The notes: generated by a model from the letters alone, not told the origin. Counted from the stretch's first letter, positions 1-8,737 are shown. The stretch is 24,356 nt of DNA from Ignavibacteriales bacterium (GCA_003538625.1 DPRR01000002.1:1-24356), one strand, 5' to 3'. A program made the numbers and translations.

Positions 1-466
1 CTATTGATTCAATGAATGATTCAAACTTATCCAGGAATTCTGTTAATCCACTTATCTTCTGTTTGTTGAGATATTCGAATTGAAACATCAGCACACCAAT
101 ATTTTTTTTTAATGGTTTAAGAGTTTCAAGAAATTTTTCAAAGAGATCTGCCTTTAAGAAAAAGGGATTTGGTTTTAGTGCAGCTGTTTTATCTTTATTA
201 TAAAAGTGAGTTAGTGTAATACTGTTAGGAATTTTAATAGTAAACTTAAAATTATCGGGGACAGACTTAGCATAAGATTTTAAATCGCTGTCTTTTGGAA
301 GGACCGCTTTCTTTGGTTCGAACAACGACCAGAACCATTGATCTACTTCGACAGTTTTGAAATGTTTTGCGTATTCCGAAAGGAAATTTATTTTTTCTTT
401 GTCCGGATAAACTAATCCTTTCCAGGAATCGTACTTCCAGCTGCAGGTTCCAATTCTTAACATCAT
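1..466 (-). CDS. YecE/DUF72 family protein (5' part, cut by window edge)
   Basis: Reading the minus strand from about 466 gives an open frame to the window edge, so only the N-terminal ~155 residues are present. It begins MLRIGTCSWKYDSWKG and continues through YAKHFKTVEVDQWFWS, which matches the N-terminal half of the TIM-barrel DUF72 (YecE) family; later segments such as FKFTIKIPNSITLTHFY and GVLMFQFEYL fit the next barrel strands. The biochemical role of this family is not established. Three ATGs are possible (472, 466, 463); a GGA at 472-474 acts best as a ribosome binding site for 466 or 463, so the first is disfavoured. The family is usually 240-290 residues, so about half is missing to the left. 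Family assignment is confident, function is not. Confidence 0.85.
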   Translation of the reverse strand, partial: MMLRIGTCSWKYDSWKGLVYPDKEKINFLSEYAKHFKTVEVDQWFWSLFEPKKAVLPKDSDLKSYAKSVPDNFKFTIKIPNSITLTHFYNKDKTAALKPNPFFLKADLFEKFLETLKPLKKNIGVLMFQFEYLNKQKISGLTEFLDKFESFIESI

Positions 467-819
467 TGCCATCCTTTTTTATTTAAATTAAATAAAATGA
501 TAAACTGGGACAAGTGAAGAAATAGTAGAAATCATAACTTTCAAGTTCAGAATATATATGGTTTCAAAAACAATGCTTCATAAAGACAATATAATTAAAG
601 TTAATAAAACTGAGTCTCCGCAGATTAAATCGCAGAATAAGAGAAAAAAGTAATTTTCCGAATTTTAGAATAAATACCAGCTTGTTAAATGAATTTATTA
701 ATTTAATAACTATTTTTACCTTTAATAAGGATTGATAGCATTCATATTAAATTAACTTTCCTTACCCTGCCTACCGGCAGGCAGGATAAAAAAATATTTT
801 AAAATAAAAGAGGCAAACA
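467..819. other. Intergenic stretch with one palindromic repeat
   Basis: This 350-bp AT-rich stretch separates two divergent genes (DUF72 to the left, DUF4395-like to the right), so it should hold both promoters. No ORF with coding character is visible. The only structure seen is the GC-rich palindrome at 766-781. An AAAGAGG ribosome binding site at 807-813 serves the TTG start at 820. Confidence 0.6.
765..803. repeat. Short palindromic repeat plus AGGATAAAAAAATATT tail
   Basis: CCTGCC and GGCAGG (766-781) form a 6-bp stem with a TACC loop. They are followed by CAGGATAAAAAAATATT, the same tail that occurs at 17401-17430 and, slightly changed, at 16535-16560. A perfect CCTGCCGGCAGG recurs at 9076-9087. 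It is the shortest member of the mosaic repeat family seen throughout the window. Confidence 0.6.
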
Positions 820-1287
820 TTGATTACACAACAAAGATTGAAACGGCTTAAAGTTCAGGGGTATTGTAATCGACCAGATTCAGAAATTTCAGAATTCTCT
901 TTCGGTAACAGATTCGCCTACATTATATGCAGTTCGATACTACTTATAGGTTTGATTACTACTAATACTACCATTTTATTAACATTAATGATTATTGCAT
1001 TTTTGGGGATTATCCTTCCTAATCATCCATTTGATTATATATATAATTACATATTAGCCGACAAGATGAGTAAACCAAAACTACCGCCACGTTCAAAACA
1101 ACTAAAATTTGCTTGTACAATAGCAACCATCGGATTAGGACTAACTGTATATTTATTTAATACGGGCTTATTGACAGCCGGATATATTTTAGGCAGTATA
1201 TTACTCTTAGTTGCTACACTTGTAAGTACAACCGATATATGTATTCCCTCAATTATTTATAACTTTATATTTAGAGTTAAAATTTAG
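820..1287 (+). CDS. DUF4395-like membrane protein
   Basis: A 155-residue protein with about four hydrophobic segments (near residues 33-50, 52-65, 100-117 and 120-140) between polar ends. The layout, with a soluble N-terminus, a TM pair, a basic loop PKLPPRSKQLKFA, a second TM pair and a Cys close to the C-terminus (STTDICIPSIIYNF), resembles DUF4395, where that end usually reads GFCxGC. Only one Cys is kept here, so any redox role would be altered. The start is TTG at 820, chosen because AAAGAGG lies 6 nt upstream and no ATG fits. It stands alone. Family membership is likely but not certain, and the function is unknown. Confidence 0.65.
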   Translation: MITQQRLKRLKVQGYCNRPDSEISEFSFGNRFAYIICSSILLIGLITTNTTILLTLMIIAFLGIILPNHPFDYIYNYILADKMSKPKLPPRSKQLKFACTIATIGLGLTVYLFNTGLLTAGYILGSILLLVATLVSTTDICIPSIIYNFIFRVKI

Positions 1288-1348
1288 GGTGAATTAATAA
1301 TTGAATAACACTCAGTTACTATAATAATTAAAGCCACTCTACTGTTAT

Positions 1349-1570
1349 CTAGATTTTTTTATTTTGCGGAAGTATTGAAGCAGATCTTATGTGAGACAGG
1401 TAATCCTGGTATCTCTGCAGATCAGTCCTGCATTTGAAGCAGGTACAATTACGAAATTCAAGATCATCTATTCTGAAAAGTGTTTCCGCATAGACTATGG
1501 ACCAGTAATCCGAGTCAGAAACCTCTATATTTCTGCGGAATAATTGGGAATGAAGGACTTTCTTTTTCAT
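1349..1570 (-). CDS. Small protein with a CxCxxC motif, unknown
   Basis: A 73-residue basic protein starting MKKKVLHSQLF. Its centre holds NCTCFKCRTDLQRYQ, three Cys in a CxCxxC pattern that could bind a metal, and the N-terminal half is rich in acidic and aromatic residues (SDSDYWSIVYAE). I do not recognise a family. An in-frame TTG at 1579 is possible, but ATG 1570 is preferred because a GGGG lies about 10 nt upstream. It is a single gene convergent with the DUF4395-like gene. The coding call rests on its ordinary amino-acid composition and the Cys spacing. It could still be spurious. Confidence 0.5.
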   Translation of the reverse strand: MKKKVLHSQLFRRNIEVSDSDYWSIVYAETLFRIDDLEFRNCTCFKCRTDLQRYQDYLSHIRSASILPQNKKI

Positions 1571-1580
1571 AACATACAAA

Positions 1581-1599
1581 CCCCGAAATGAATTCGGGG
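1581..1599. repeat. CCCCGAA/TTCGGGG hairpin
   Basis: A 7-bp perfect stem (1581-1587 with 1593-1599) with a 5-nt ATGAA loop, just upstream of the small minus-strand gene. No T-run follows on either strand, so it does not look like a terminator. In an mRNA starting upstream it would hold the GGGG that could be the gene's ribosome binding site. It resembles the short GC-rich palindromes found between other genes here. Confidence 0.5.
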
Positions 1600-1809
1600 C
1601 AAGCTGTATGTATACAAGGTTAAAGAATAAAGTAAAAAGATTAAAGCTGAGAAAAAGATAGTTTGCATGGTACGTTGGTTTTTTATTATCTGAATTTTAC
1701 CGAAATAAGTTTTTAGATATTTGTAACTCGTATTACAGAAATTAAAAGTTGTTACTTATTTTATGACTGTAATTAAAATACTTTTTCTGCAATTACTATT
1801 TTAAGTATT

Positions 1810-3534
1810 GTGAAAAAAATAAAGCTTCTTTCTGTTTTTCGATTTATTATTCTTCTTACGATAATAAATGGTGAAATTACAGCAACTGATCTGCCACCCA
1901 ACATTATCTCAACTTTAAATAAATCAATCCACTTAGATCATTGGCAAATAGTAAAAGATACATCTCCCAAACTTTCGCTTTCAACAACACCTGATTCATT
2001 ATGGCAATTATTTGAACCTTCATTAGATGATGAAAGATATGCTACAGGTAACTGGTTTATAAAAACCCATATTATTATTAAAGATTCACTAAGCAGCAAA
2101 GAAGTTTTAGGACTCTTTCCAATAAATTTTGTAACTGCTTATGAAATTTATTGGGATGGAATTAAGATTGCACAAAACGGAATAATTGGAATTAATAAAA
2201 CAGATGAGAAAGCGGGCTCATTTAATTTTAATCTGGTCCTACCTCCAAATCTTTTAACTCGTGGTGAACATACTCTCGTTTTTAGAATATCAAATTATAG
2301 TAATTACTCATCATGGAAATGGTTCTATGGCTATATGGTTCTCGGCAAGTACGATTCTTTGTTACAAAGAATTGCTCAATTATATTATCAGGCATTCTTT
2401 ATAACAGGCATTTTATTTATTCCATTTCTGTTTAATCTTTTTCTTTATATCGCAAGAAAGCGAAAAATTGAGCATTTATTATTTAGTATAATTTGCTTAA
2501 TTGTAATACTGGACTCGGTTACTATGCTGGCTCCGGTATTCATAGATACGCGGACTACTTTTGTGTACTGGCAATATTATGTTTATCAGTTGATTACACT
2601 TTTATTTACTGTTCTGTTCCCAACTTTTTTCATTTACCTGTTTTCTTTTCCTAAAAAAATTATTGGACTAATTATAATAACAACTCTTTTCATCTTTTTG
2701 TTTTTTACGAACATCGAAAACCGCTTTAACATAATGACTCTAACTGTTCTTATTTTAAGCAGCATAATCACATTATGGGCGCTACTCAAACGGCGGGAAG
2801 AAAGCATAATTATTTTTATAGGAATTATAGCGGCATGGACAGCATATTATTTTAATTTTGCTTTTGCTGGATTAGCAACAACCATGGTTATATGCACAAG
2901 CTTTTCTATTGCAAGGCAGTTCGCAAGAAAAGAGAAGGCTGAAAAGGAAGCGCAACTTAAATCTGCACGATTAGAAAATGAATTATTAAAAAAGAATATT
3001 AATCCTCATTTTGTTTTAAATACATTAACATCAATAATTGCGTGGTTAAGAAGAGATTCAAGTTCAGCAATAAAACTTATTGAGGCATTGGCGGATGAGT
3101 TTAGAATGATAAATCAAATTTCTGCTTTAAAGCAAATTCCTATTACTCAGGAAATCGATTTATGCAGAGTACATCTTAAAATTATGAGTTATAGAAAAGG
3201 TGCGGATTATAAGTTAGAAACAATAGATATAGATGAAAAGGATACTGTTCCTCCTATGATATTTCATACACTTGTTGAAAATGGATTGACACACGGATAT
3301 GAAAATAAAATTGTAGGTACATTTAAGTTACAAACCGTAAAAGATGCTGACAGTATTAAATATGTTCTTACAAACGATGGCGATTTTAATTCTAGAGAGT
3401 CTAAAGGTTCAACGGGTTTCGGCGCTAAATATATCAAAAGCAGATTAGAAGAGAATTATCCAGGCAGATGGAATTTTACATCAGGCAAATCTGATGAAGG
3501 CTGGGAATCAATAGTTGAAATAAGGAGCAGCTAA
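1810..3534 (+). CDS. LytS-type membrane sensor histidine kinase (7TMR-DISM-like)
   Basis: 574 residues. A hydrophobic N-terminus (about 6-22) looks like a signal peptide. Residues ~30-180 form an exported beta-rich sensor region, followed by about seven TM segments (~190-375) as in 7TMR-DISM receptors, then a charged coiled coil (ARKEKAEKEAQLKSARLENE). The kinase core starts at NPHFVLNTL with the predicted phospho-acceptor His400, typical of the His_kinase/LytS class. The HATPase N-box is LVENGLTHGYEN (E490, N491) and a G-box GSTGFGAKY lies near 533-541. The extracellular ligand cannot be told. The start is GTG 1810, without a clear ribosome binding site. The stop overlaps the ATG of the response regulator by 1 nt (TAATG), so the two are translationally coupled and almost certainly partners. 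Confidence 0.93.
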   Translation: MKKIKLLSVFRFIILLTIINGEITATDLPPNIISTLNKSIHLDHWQIVKDTSPKLSLSTTPDSLWQLFEPSLDDERYATGNWFIKTHIIIKDSLSSKEVLGLFPINFVTAYEIYWDGIKIAQNGIIGINKTDEKAGSFNFNLVLPPNLLTRGEHTLVFRISNYSNYSSWKWFYGYMVLGKYDSLLQRIAQLYYQAFFITGILFIPFLFNLFLYIARKRKIEHLLFSIICLIVILDSVTMLAPVFIDTRTTFVYWQYYVYQLITLLFTVLFPTFFIYLFSFPKKIIGLIIITTLFIFLFFTNIENRFNIMTLTVLILSSIITLWALLKRREESIIIFIGIIAAWTAYYFNFAFAGLATTMVICTSFSIARQFARKEKAEKEAQLKSARLENELLKKNINPHFVLNTLTSIIAWLRRDSSSAIKLIEALADEFRMINQISALKQIPITQEIDLCRVHLKIMSYRKGADYKLETIDIDEKDTVPPMIFHTLVENGLTHGYENKIVGTFKLQTVKDADSIKYVLTNDGDFNSRESKGSTGFGAKYIKSRLEENYPGRWNFTSGKSDEGWESIVEIRSS

Positions 3535-4232
3535 TGCGAATCTTAATCGTTGAAGATGAAAGACCAACTGCTGAAGATATCAAATTACTTGTTGAGCAAA
3601 TTCTTAATAAAGAAATTACTTCCATTCATATTGAAACTACCCTCGACAGTGCAATGCTCTATCTAAAAGAAAAACCAATAGATGTTTTACTATTAGATTT
3701 GAATCTGAATGCAAAAGATGGATTTGAATTATTAAAACAAGTAGTAAGTCATTCATTCCATACAATTGTCATTTCTGCTAATATCAATAGAGCGATTGAA
3801 GCATTTGAATATGGAGTTTTAGATTTTATTCCTAAACCATACAATATTGAAAGATTAAAAGCTGCTTTTCAAAGACTAAAATCAAGCCATGCTTTGGATG
3901 GACATTCAATTAAATATCTTTCTGTAAAAAAAGGATTTGAAATAAAAGTTATTCCTCTTGAAGAAATAAGATATTTTAAATCTGCTAACATATATGTGGA
4001 ACTTCATTTACAAAATGATCATACAATTATTTATGACAAATCAATTAAACAACTTATACCATTATTGCCTTCTAACTATTATCGCATTCATAAATCCTAT
4101 ATCGTTGATCGAGACAAAATTGAATCGATTCAATCACTCGGTGGCGGAAAATATCGAGTTATATTAAAGAGCGGTGAATGTTTACCTGTTAGCCGCAATA
4201 AAATTAACCAACTAAAAAATATTGGGGTTTAA
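3534..4232 (+). CDS. LytTR-type response regulator
   Basis: 232 residues. The receiver domain spans 1-118: acidic pocket E7/D8, phospho-acceptor Asp55 in DVLLLDLNLN, S81 in VISAN, and Lys101 in DFIPKPYN. A LytTR DNA-binding domain follows at ~128-228 (RYFKSANIYVELHL; YRIHKSYIVDRDKI; LPVSRNKINQL), which in this family binds paired direct repeats. It is downstream of and overlaps the cognate kinase gene. The nearest candidate target is the secreted protein at 4460, whose upstream region carries a 12-bp sequence repeated at exactly 20-bp spacing. The response-regulator assignment is certain. The target is inferred. Confidence 0.95.
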   Translation: MRILIVEDERPTAEDIKLLVEQILNKEITSIHIETTLDSAMLYLKEKPIDVLLLDLNLNAKDGFELLKQVVSHSFHTIVISANINRAIEAFEYGVLDFIPKPYNIERLKAAFQRLKSSHALDGHSIKYLSVKKGFEIKVIPLEEIRYFKSANIYVELHLQNDHTIIYDKSIKQLIPLLPSNYYRIHKSYIVDRDKIESIQSLGGGKYRVILKSGECLPVSRNKINQLKNIGV

Positions 4233-4314
4233 AAATAATTTGGTTAATAATCCACAATAATTTCAAACAACCAATTCTTCGCCTTCTTAATCACAACACT
4301 TAACCTGTCATCGA

Positions 4315-4346
4315 TGCATTTCACAAACTCCTGGTGCATTTCACAA
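4315..4346. promoter_or_regulatory. Paired direct repeat, candidate LytTR operator
   Basis: TGCATTTCACAA occurs at 4315-4326 and again, identical, at 4335-4346, a 20-bp period that puts both copies on one face of the helix. LytTR regulators are known to bind two direct repeats about two helical turns apart. The site lies between the regulator gene and a secreted-protein gene, about 60 bp upstream of a possible -35 region. Binding is inferred from spacing and position only. Confidence 0.6.
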
Positions 4347-4403
4347 GGTATTTCTAACAACACCTTTAATCATCAATTATTTTTCACTCATATTTAATTA
4401 ACC

Positions 4404-4436
4404 TTTTGTTAATTGAAAATAAACAATGATTATAAT
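4404..4436 (+). promoter_or_regulatory. Possible promoter of the 4460 gene
   Basis: TTTTGT at 4404-4409 and TATAAT at 4431-4436 form a plausible promoter 24 bp before the start codon; the spacer is 19-21 nt depending on where the upstream box is set, which is long for a standard promoter but closer to Bacteroidota arrangements. An AGGAG ribosome binding site lies before ATG 4460. AT-rich DNA gives such matches by chance. Confidence 0.35.
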
Positions 4437-4459
4437 TTAATTTTTAAAAGGAGAAAAAT

Positions 4460-5926
4460 ATGAAGCGATCATTCATTTTAGCTTTATCAATATTGGTTAT
4501 ATCTTCGATATCTTTATTTGCTCAAGAGATTCCACCAGACAGTTTATATTTAGGGCAAACACCTCCCGGAAACGTTCCTCAAATATTTAATTTAACAGTT
4601 ACAAACGGGCATCGTGCGTGTGAAAGAATAACCATTACTACTGATGGCAAGGAAATATATTATGGCGAACTTAATGGGTATACACCTTCCAGTTACAGAA
4701 TAAGATGTTTTAAATATCAGGATAATAAATGGCAGGGACCTTTTAATGTTTTTGAAGGATATATTGCCCCAAGTTTATCGATTAATGATAGCATTATATA
4801 TATGCAGAATAATATTTTTTACACTTACTACTCTATGAGAACAGATTCGGGGTGGAGTGTGCCAGCAAAACTTCTTTCCAGTAACCAGCGTATGCATTAT
4901 TTCCAAAGGACAAATATGAATAACACTTATGCCTCTTCATACTACGAAGGTTCTCCAACAGATGGAAATATTTCCAAAGTAATAGTTGTTAATCAGGATA
5001 CTATCTTACAAAGTTTAGGAATTCCGTTAAATAGTTCGGCACAGGAAAATGATTTCTACATTGCACGAGATGAATCATATATCTTTTTTAGCAGAAATAC
5101 CACCGGTGGAGCCGGTGATATTTATTTAAGTTTTAAAAGAAATGATGGTAGATGGACAAATCCCAAAAACTTAGGAGAACCAATAAATAAACCCGGCTAT
5201 AGCTGGGAGTATGGACAATTTGTTACTAATAATAATAAGTATTTATTTTTTACAAGCGGAGGAACAAGTATGAGTACATACTATACTTATTGGGTAAGAA
5301 TAGATAATATTCTCGACAGCCTGAGATATACTAATTTTGCACCCTATTTGTTAAATCAGATACCCAATCAAACTGATTCAGTTGGTTATAATTACAGTTA
5401 CACTTTCTCGGATACCACATTTTTTGATGACGATGGGAATAACACACTCACTTATTCTGCGGCTTTAAGCAATGGAAATGCACTTCCCACCTGGTTAAGT
5501 TTTGATCCTGCATCACGAACTTTTATAGGAATTCCTTCAGTCACCGGGAACTATTCAATTAAAGTAACAGCAACTGATACTGCTAATGAAAAAGCTACGT
5601 GCACATTCACTATTAAAATTGAAAACCCAGTAACTGATATTGCCGATGATGAACAAAGTTTAAATGATTATAAACTTTTTCAGAATTATCCTAATCCGTT
5701 TAATCCAACAACTAAAATCAGTTGGCAATCTTCAGTAAGCAGTTGGCAAACGCTTAAAGTTTATGATGTTCTTGGAAAAGAAGTTACGACTTTAGTTGAT
5801 GAGTTTAAGCCTGCAGGAATTTATGAAGTAGAATTTGATGCAAATAAAATTTCAAGTGGAATATATTTCTACGAGTTGAAAACATCCACTTACTGTGAAC
5901 AGATGAAAATGATAGTGCTCAGATAA
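4460..5926 (+). CDS. Secreted PD40 propeller / Ig-like protein with T9SS sorting domain
   Basis: 488 residues. The signal peptide covers 1-21 (cut after LFA, before Q22). Residues ~40-285 contain repeated blocks of the TolB/PD40 type (ITTDGKEIYYGELN; IARDESYIFFSRN followed by GAGDIYLSFKRNDGRW; VTNNNKYLFFTSGG), suggesting a beta-propeller. Residues ~300-395 form a putative Ig/cadherin-like domain (LPTWLSFDPASRTFIGIPS, GNYSIKVTATDT). The last ~85 residues are a type A T9SS sorting domain (FQNYPNPFNPTTKISW; SSGIYFYELKT; KMIVLR), so the protein should cross the outer membrane through T9SS. It follows the LytTR regulator gene and the paired repeat. No catalytic residues are recognised; a binding or surface role is likely. 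Confidence 0.88.
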   Translation: MKRSFILALSILVISSISLFAQEIPPDSLYLGQTPPGNVPQIFNLTVTNGHRACERITITTDGKEIYYGELNGYTPSSYRIRCFKYQDNKWQGPFNVFEGYIAPSLSINDSIIYMQNNIFYTYYSMRTDSGWSVPAKLLSSNQRMHYFQRTNMNNTYASSYYEGSPTDGNISKVIVVNQDTILQSLGIPLNSSAQENDFYIARDESYIFFSRNTTGGAGDIYLSFKRNDGRWTNPKNLGEPINKPGYSWEYGQFVTNNNKYLFFTSGGTSMSTYYTYWVRIDNILDSLRYTNFAPYLLNQIPNQTDSVGYNYSYTFSDTTFFDDDGNNTLTYSAALSNGNALPTWLSFDPASRTFIGIPSVTGNYSIKVTATDTANEKATCTFTIKIENPVTDIADDEQSLNDYKLFQNYPNPFNPTTKISWQSSVSSWQTLKVYDVLGKEVTTLVDEFKPAGIYEVEFDANKISSGIYFYELKTSTYCEQMKMIVLR

Positions 5927-5975
5927 AATCACAGTAATAGTTTAAATTACAATAGCAATTAAAAGAGAAAATGAT

Positions 5976-6425
5976 ATGAAAGAATTTGGAAAGGCAGCAC
6001 TAAATGTTTTGTTCTGGATAACAATTCCATTACTAATATTATATTTCAAGTGGGCAGCTCAAGATACAACAACTTTACCCGGTTTGCCGATTCCTTTGAC
6101 CGAAAGTTTTACTGAAGTTATTATAAACAATCTTGATGTAATCATTGTATCATTACTTGGATCAATCCCGGCCTTTTACTGGTCATTGTTTTGTTTAACT
6201 CCAAAACTCTTATTCAAAACTAATTACATCAAAATTTTATTATATACTGCAGGTTTAGTTGCATATTTTTTTATTGTTAGTCTTTTAGCAGAGATCATTT
6301 TCCCAATGTATTTTTTCTTTGGAACTCCTTATGCAATAAAAATTTTAGGACCAATTGTTTTACTATCGGCTTTGAGTGGGACTTTATTTGCTTTCAAAGA
6401 AAAGCTTCATGCAAAAAACTTATAA
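5976..6425 (+). CDS. Unrecognised four-TM membrane protein
   Basis: 149 residues with about four hydrophobic spans (near 9-25, 50-70, 83-107 and 122-140) separated by short loops. The extracytoplasmic loop after the first TM is proline-rich (TTLPGLPIPLTES). No catalytic or ligand motif is seen and I do not recognise a family. ATG 5976 follows AAAAGAGAAAATGAT, a modest ribosome binding site. It sits 50 nt after the T9SS gene and 63 nt before the next membrane-protein gene, and all genes from 4460 to 8736 are on one strand, so it may belong to a loose operon. Confidence 0.7.
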   Translation: MKEFGKAALNVLFWITIPLLILYFKWAAQDTTTLPGLPIPLTESFTEVIINNLDVIIVSLLGSIPAFYWSLFCLTPKLLFKTNYIKILLYTAGLVAYFFIVSLLAEIIFPMYFFFGTPYAIKILGPIVLLSALSGTLFAFKEKLHAKNL

Positions 6426-6488
6426 GAATTTTTAGTGGAGCAGTATTAAATAAATATCTTTTGAATAAATTTGAAAGTAGAGCTTGTT

Positions 6489-7145
6489 ATGAACAATATA
6501 CACAATCAGATTGATGCCGTAAAAAGAACTGGAATAGGAATCTCTTTTATACTGTTTCCACTGATTTTTATCTTCGCATTCGGTGGACACCCTAATCTCT
6601 TCAACCCTTCTTTTTTAGGACCAGCAGAACTAATTCAAAGAGCACATAATAATTTTATGCTGCATTTTGGGCATGCATTAGTAACACTCTGCACGGGTTT
6701 GCTTGTTGTTGTTGCACTGCATTTCAATAATATTCTAAAAAATACATCGAATGAATGGTGGGGTTTTATTGGGGGGGTGATAGCAATTCTCGGAGTGTTA
6801 ATTTTAGCAGTTGATAAAGGTGCTTTATGTTTAACAATGAGTGCTATAGATACTATACATGAAGGCGAATTTATAAATATGACACCTGGTTTACTTGCAA
6901 TGTTTGAAAAAAAAGGTTGGCTAATTTTAATAAATGGCTTAATGTTACTACCTCTTGGTTTTATTATTCAAACCATAGGTTTGCTCAAGTCCAATAGTCT
7001 GGCAAAATGGCAAAGCATATTGTTTTTGATCGGAGTACTTTTCATAGGAACTCCTGACGGAGTTGAAATCATCAATCTAACTGCAGCAATCTTAATGGCA
7101 ATTGCATTAATTCCGTATGGTGTAAACTTAATTCGAAACAAATAA
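6489..7145 (+). CDS. Unrecognised six-TM membrane protein
   Basis: 218 residues from ATG 6489. A TTG at 6471 would add six residues, but the AGTAGAG ribosome-binding-like sequence fits the ATG better. Around six hydrophobic spans are visible (ISFILFPLIFIFAFGG; FMLHFGHALVTLCTGLLVVVAL; WGFIGGVIAILGVLILAV; GWLILINGLMLLPLGFII; SILFLIGVLFIG; LTAAILMAIALIPYGV). Two His (HNNFMLHFGH) lie at the start of TM2 and a conserved-looking DGVE near the last TM. No family is recognised. It lies 60 nt before the oxidoreductase gene and may be co-transcribed with it. The function is unknown. Confidence 0.7.
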   Translation: MNNIHNQIDAVKRTGIGISFILFPLIFIFAFGGHPNLFNPSFLGPAELIQRAHNNFMLHFGHALVTLCTGLLVVVALHFNNILKNTSNEWWGFIGGVIAILGVLILAVDKGALCLTMSAIDTIHEGEFINMTPGLLAMFEKKGWLILINGLMLLPLGFIIQTIGLLKSNSLAKWQSILFLIGVLFIGTPDGVEIINLTAAILMAIALIPYGVNLIRNK

Positions 7146-7204
7146 TATGATTTATATTTTTTAATTCTGATATAAACTAAAATGATTTGATTATAAAGGA
7201 AACA

Positions 7205-8122
7205 ATGAAAGCAATTGTCTGTACTAAATCCGGTTCGCCTGAAGTTCTAAATCTTGTGGATTTAGAAAGACCAATTCCTAAACAAAATGAAATTATGGTT
7301 AAGGTAAAAGCTTCATCAGTAACCAGAGGTGATGTTAATCTGAGAAAGATACCCCGTTTCATATTAGTTCCTATTGGACTTTTATTTGGTTTTAAACCAA
7401 TGAAAATAACAGGAGTTGAATTTGCTGGTGTAGTTGAAGCTGTTGGTTCAGATGTAAAACAGTTTAATAAAGGCGATCACGTTTATGGAACAACAACCGG
7501 ATTAGTGTATGGGGGTAATGCAGAATATGTTTGTGTACCAGAAAAATCAAAGAAAGGTGTATTAGTTAAAAAACCAGATAACATTTCTTTTATGGATGCG
7601 GCAGTAATCCCAGTCGGTGGAATGACTGCACTGCATATTTTACGTAAAGCAAATATTCAATATGGTCAGAAGATTGTTATTTATGGAGCCTCTGGTTCCG
7701 TTGGAACTTATGCGGTTCAAATTGCAAAATATTTTGGAGCTGATGTTACTGCAGTTTGCAGTAATGATAATGTAGAAATGGTAAAATCTAAAGGTGCAGA
7801 TAATGTGATTGATTATCACAAAATAGATTTTAGAAAAGGCAAAACAATATATGATGTTGTATTCGATGCAGTAGGAAAAATAACTAAATCATCTTGTAAA
7901 AATGTTTTAAAGAAAAATGGTTCCTTCCTTTCAGTAAAATATCCTACAAAAGAAAAAGTTGAGTATCTGATTTTTCTTAATGAGTTAATTGAAAGTGGCA
8001 AACTTAAACCAGTAATTGATAAAACATACAATCTGGATATGGTTAAAGAAGCTCATTACTACGTTGAGCAGGGACATAAAAAGGGAAATGTAGTAATAAC
8101 TGTAGCAGAAAGCAGCAATTAA
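7205..8122 (+). CDS. Zinc-free MDR-family NAD(P)H quinone/alcohol oxidoreductase
   Basis: 305 residues of the medium-chain dehydrogenase/reductase family: N-terminal GroES-like domain (MKAIVCTKSGSPEVLNLVDL; ITGVEFAGVVEAVGSDVKQF), then a Rossmann domain with the nucleotide-binding segment YGASGSVGTYAVQIAKYFGA near residues 158-177, and a C-terminal KGNVVIT strand. The Cys cluster that binds structural zinc is absent, and AASSVTRGD-type residues replace the catalytic-zinc Cys, so it belongs to the quinone oxidoreductase-like branch. It likely reduces a quinone or enone with NAD(P)H in the cytoplasm. ATG 7205 is chosen over a TTG at 7187 because AAAGGA lies 4-9 nt before it. At the short end of the family's length. 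The substrate is unknown. Confidence 0.9.
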   Translation: MKAIVCTKSGSPEVLNLVDLERPIPKQNEIMVKVKASSVTRGDVNLRKIPRFILVPIGLLFGFKPMKITGVEFAGVVEAVGSDVKQFNKGDHVYGTTTGLVYGGNAEYVCVPEKSKKGVLVKKPDNISFMDAAVIPVGGMTALHILRKANIQYGQKIVIYGASGSVGTYAVQIAKYFGADVTAVCSNDNVEMVKSKGADNVIDYHKIDFRKGKTIYDVVFDAVGKITKSSCKNVLKKNGSFLSVKYPTKEKVEYLIFLNELIESGKLKPVIDKTYNLDMVKEAHYYVEQGHKKGNVVITVAESSN

Positions 8123-8199
8123 AGGAGACTTTGTTAGTCTTTTCATTGAAATTGGTAAGGAATAAAAGTAAAGCATAATCAAAGGAATAATAAATTATT

Positions 8200-8736
8200 G
8201 TGGTTGATAAAAAATTATTAGTAAGACTTTACTTGCTGGTTATTCCCATAGCTTATTTCTCTTATCTCTTTCACGAATTAGGACATTGGAGTGTAGGAGA
8301 GATTTTAGGGAATGATATGATATATAGTTTAAATTATGTTTGGCCAAGAACCGGACATTATCTGAGTGAAAGTCATAATTTATACGTAAGTATTGGCGGA
8401 CCTGCATTTACGATATTGTTGGCTGTAGTCTCTCTGCTAATTTTAGAAAAGTATTCAACAATATATGCGTATCCTTTTTTATTCTTTCAATTTGTATGTC
8501 GTTTTTTTTCTCTTGTCTTTGGAGGATTTACTCAACAAGATGAGGCAAGAATATCCTTAGTTATAGGTCTTGGCTCATATACGGTAGGAATAATTGTGCT
8601 TACAATTTTACTCCTGATTGTTATACGAGCAAGTTACAAACTCAAAATAGACTTAAAACATATTGGTTACTTTTTTACAGTAAGTATTCTGAGTGAACTT
8701 ATGGTAATAGCGACTTACAAAATTACTGGTGTTTAG
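8200..8736 (+). CDS. Membrane metalloprotease-like protein with HELGH motif
   Basis: 178 residues with about four TM spans. HELGH lies at residues 25-29 inside the first TM, which is how intramembrane M50-type zinc peptidases place their HExxH. Further on are IGGPAFTILLAVVSLL (a glycine-rich second TM) and QQDEARISLVIGLGSY, where an acidic residue could be the third zinc ligand, although the usual M50 NxxPxxxLDG motif is absent. It may therefore be a divergent or minimal member. Start GTG 8200; an AAAGGA 13 nt upstream is rather far. It lies 77 nt after the oxidoreductase gene. The fold is likely, while activity and substrate are unknown. Confidence 0.7.
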   Translation: MVDKKLLVRLYLLVIPIAYFSYLFHELGHWSVGEILGNDMIYSLNYVWPRTGHYLSESHNLYVSIGGPAFTILLAVVSLLILEKYSTIYAYPFLFFQFVCRFFSLVFGGFTQQDEARISLVIGLGSYTVGIIVLTILLLIVIRASYKLKIDLKHIGYFFTVSILSELMVIATYKITGV

Positions 8737-8737
8737 A

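Noticed and set aside
7816..8182. Minus-strand ORFs over the end of the oxidoreductase gene
   Set aside because: They are shadows of a well-supported plus-strand MDR family gene.
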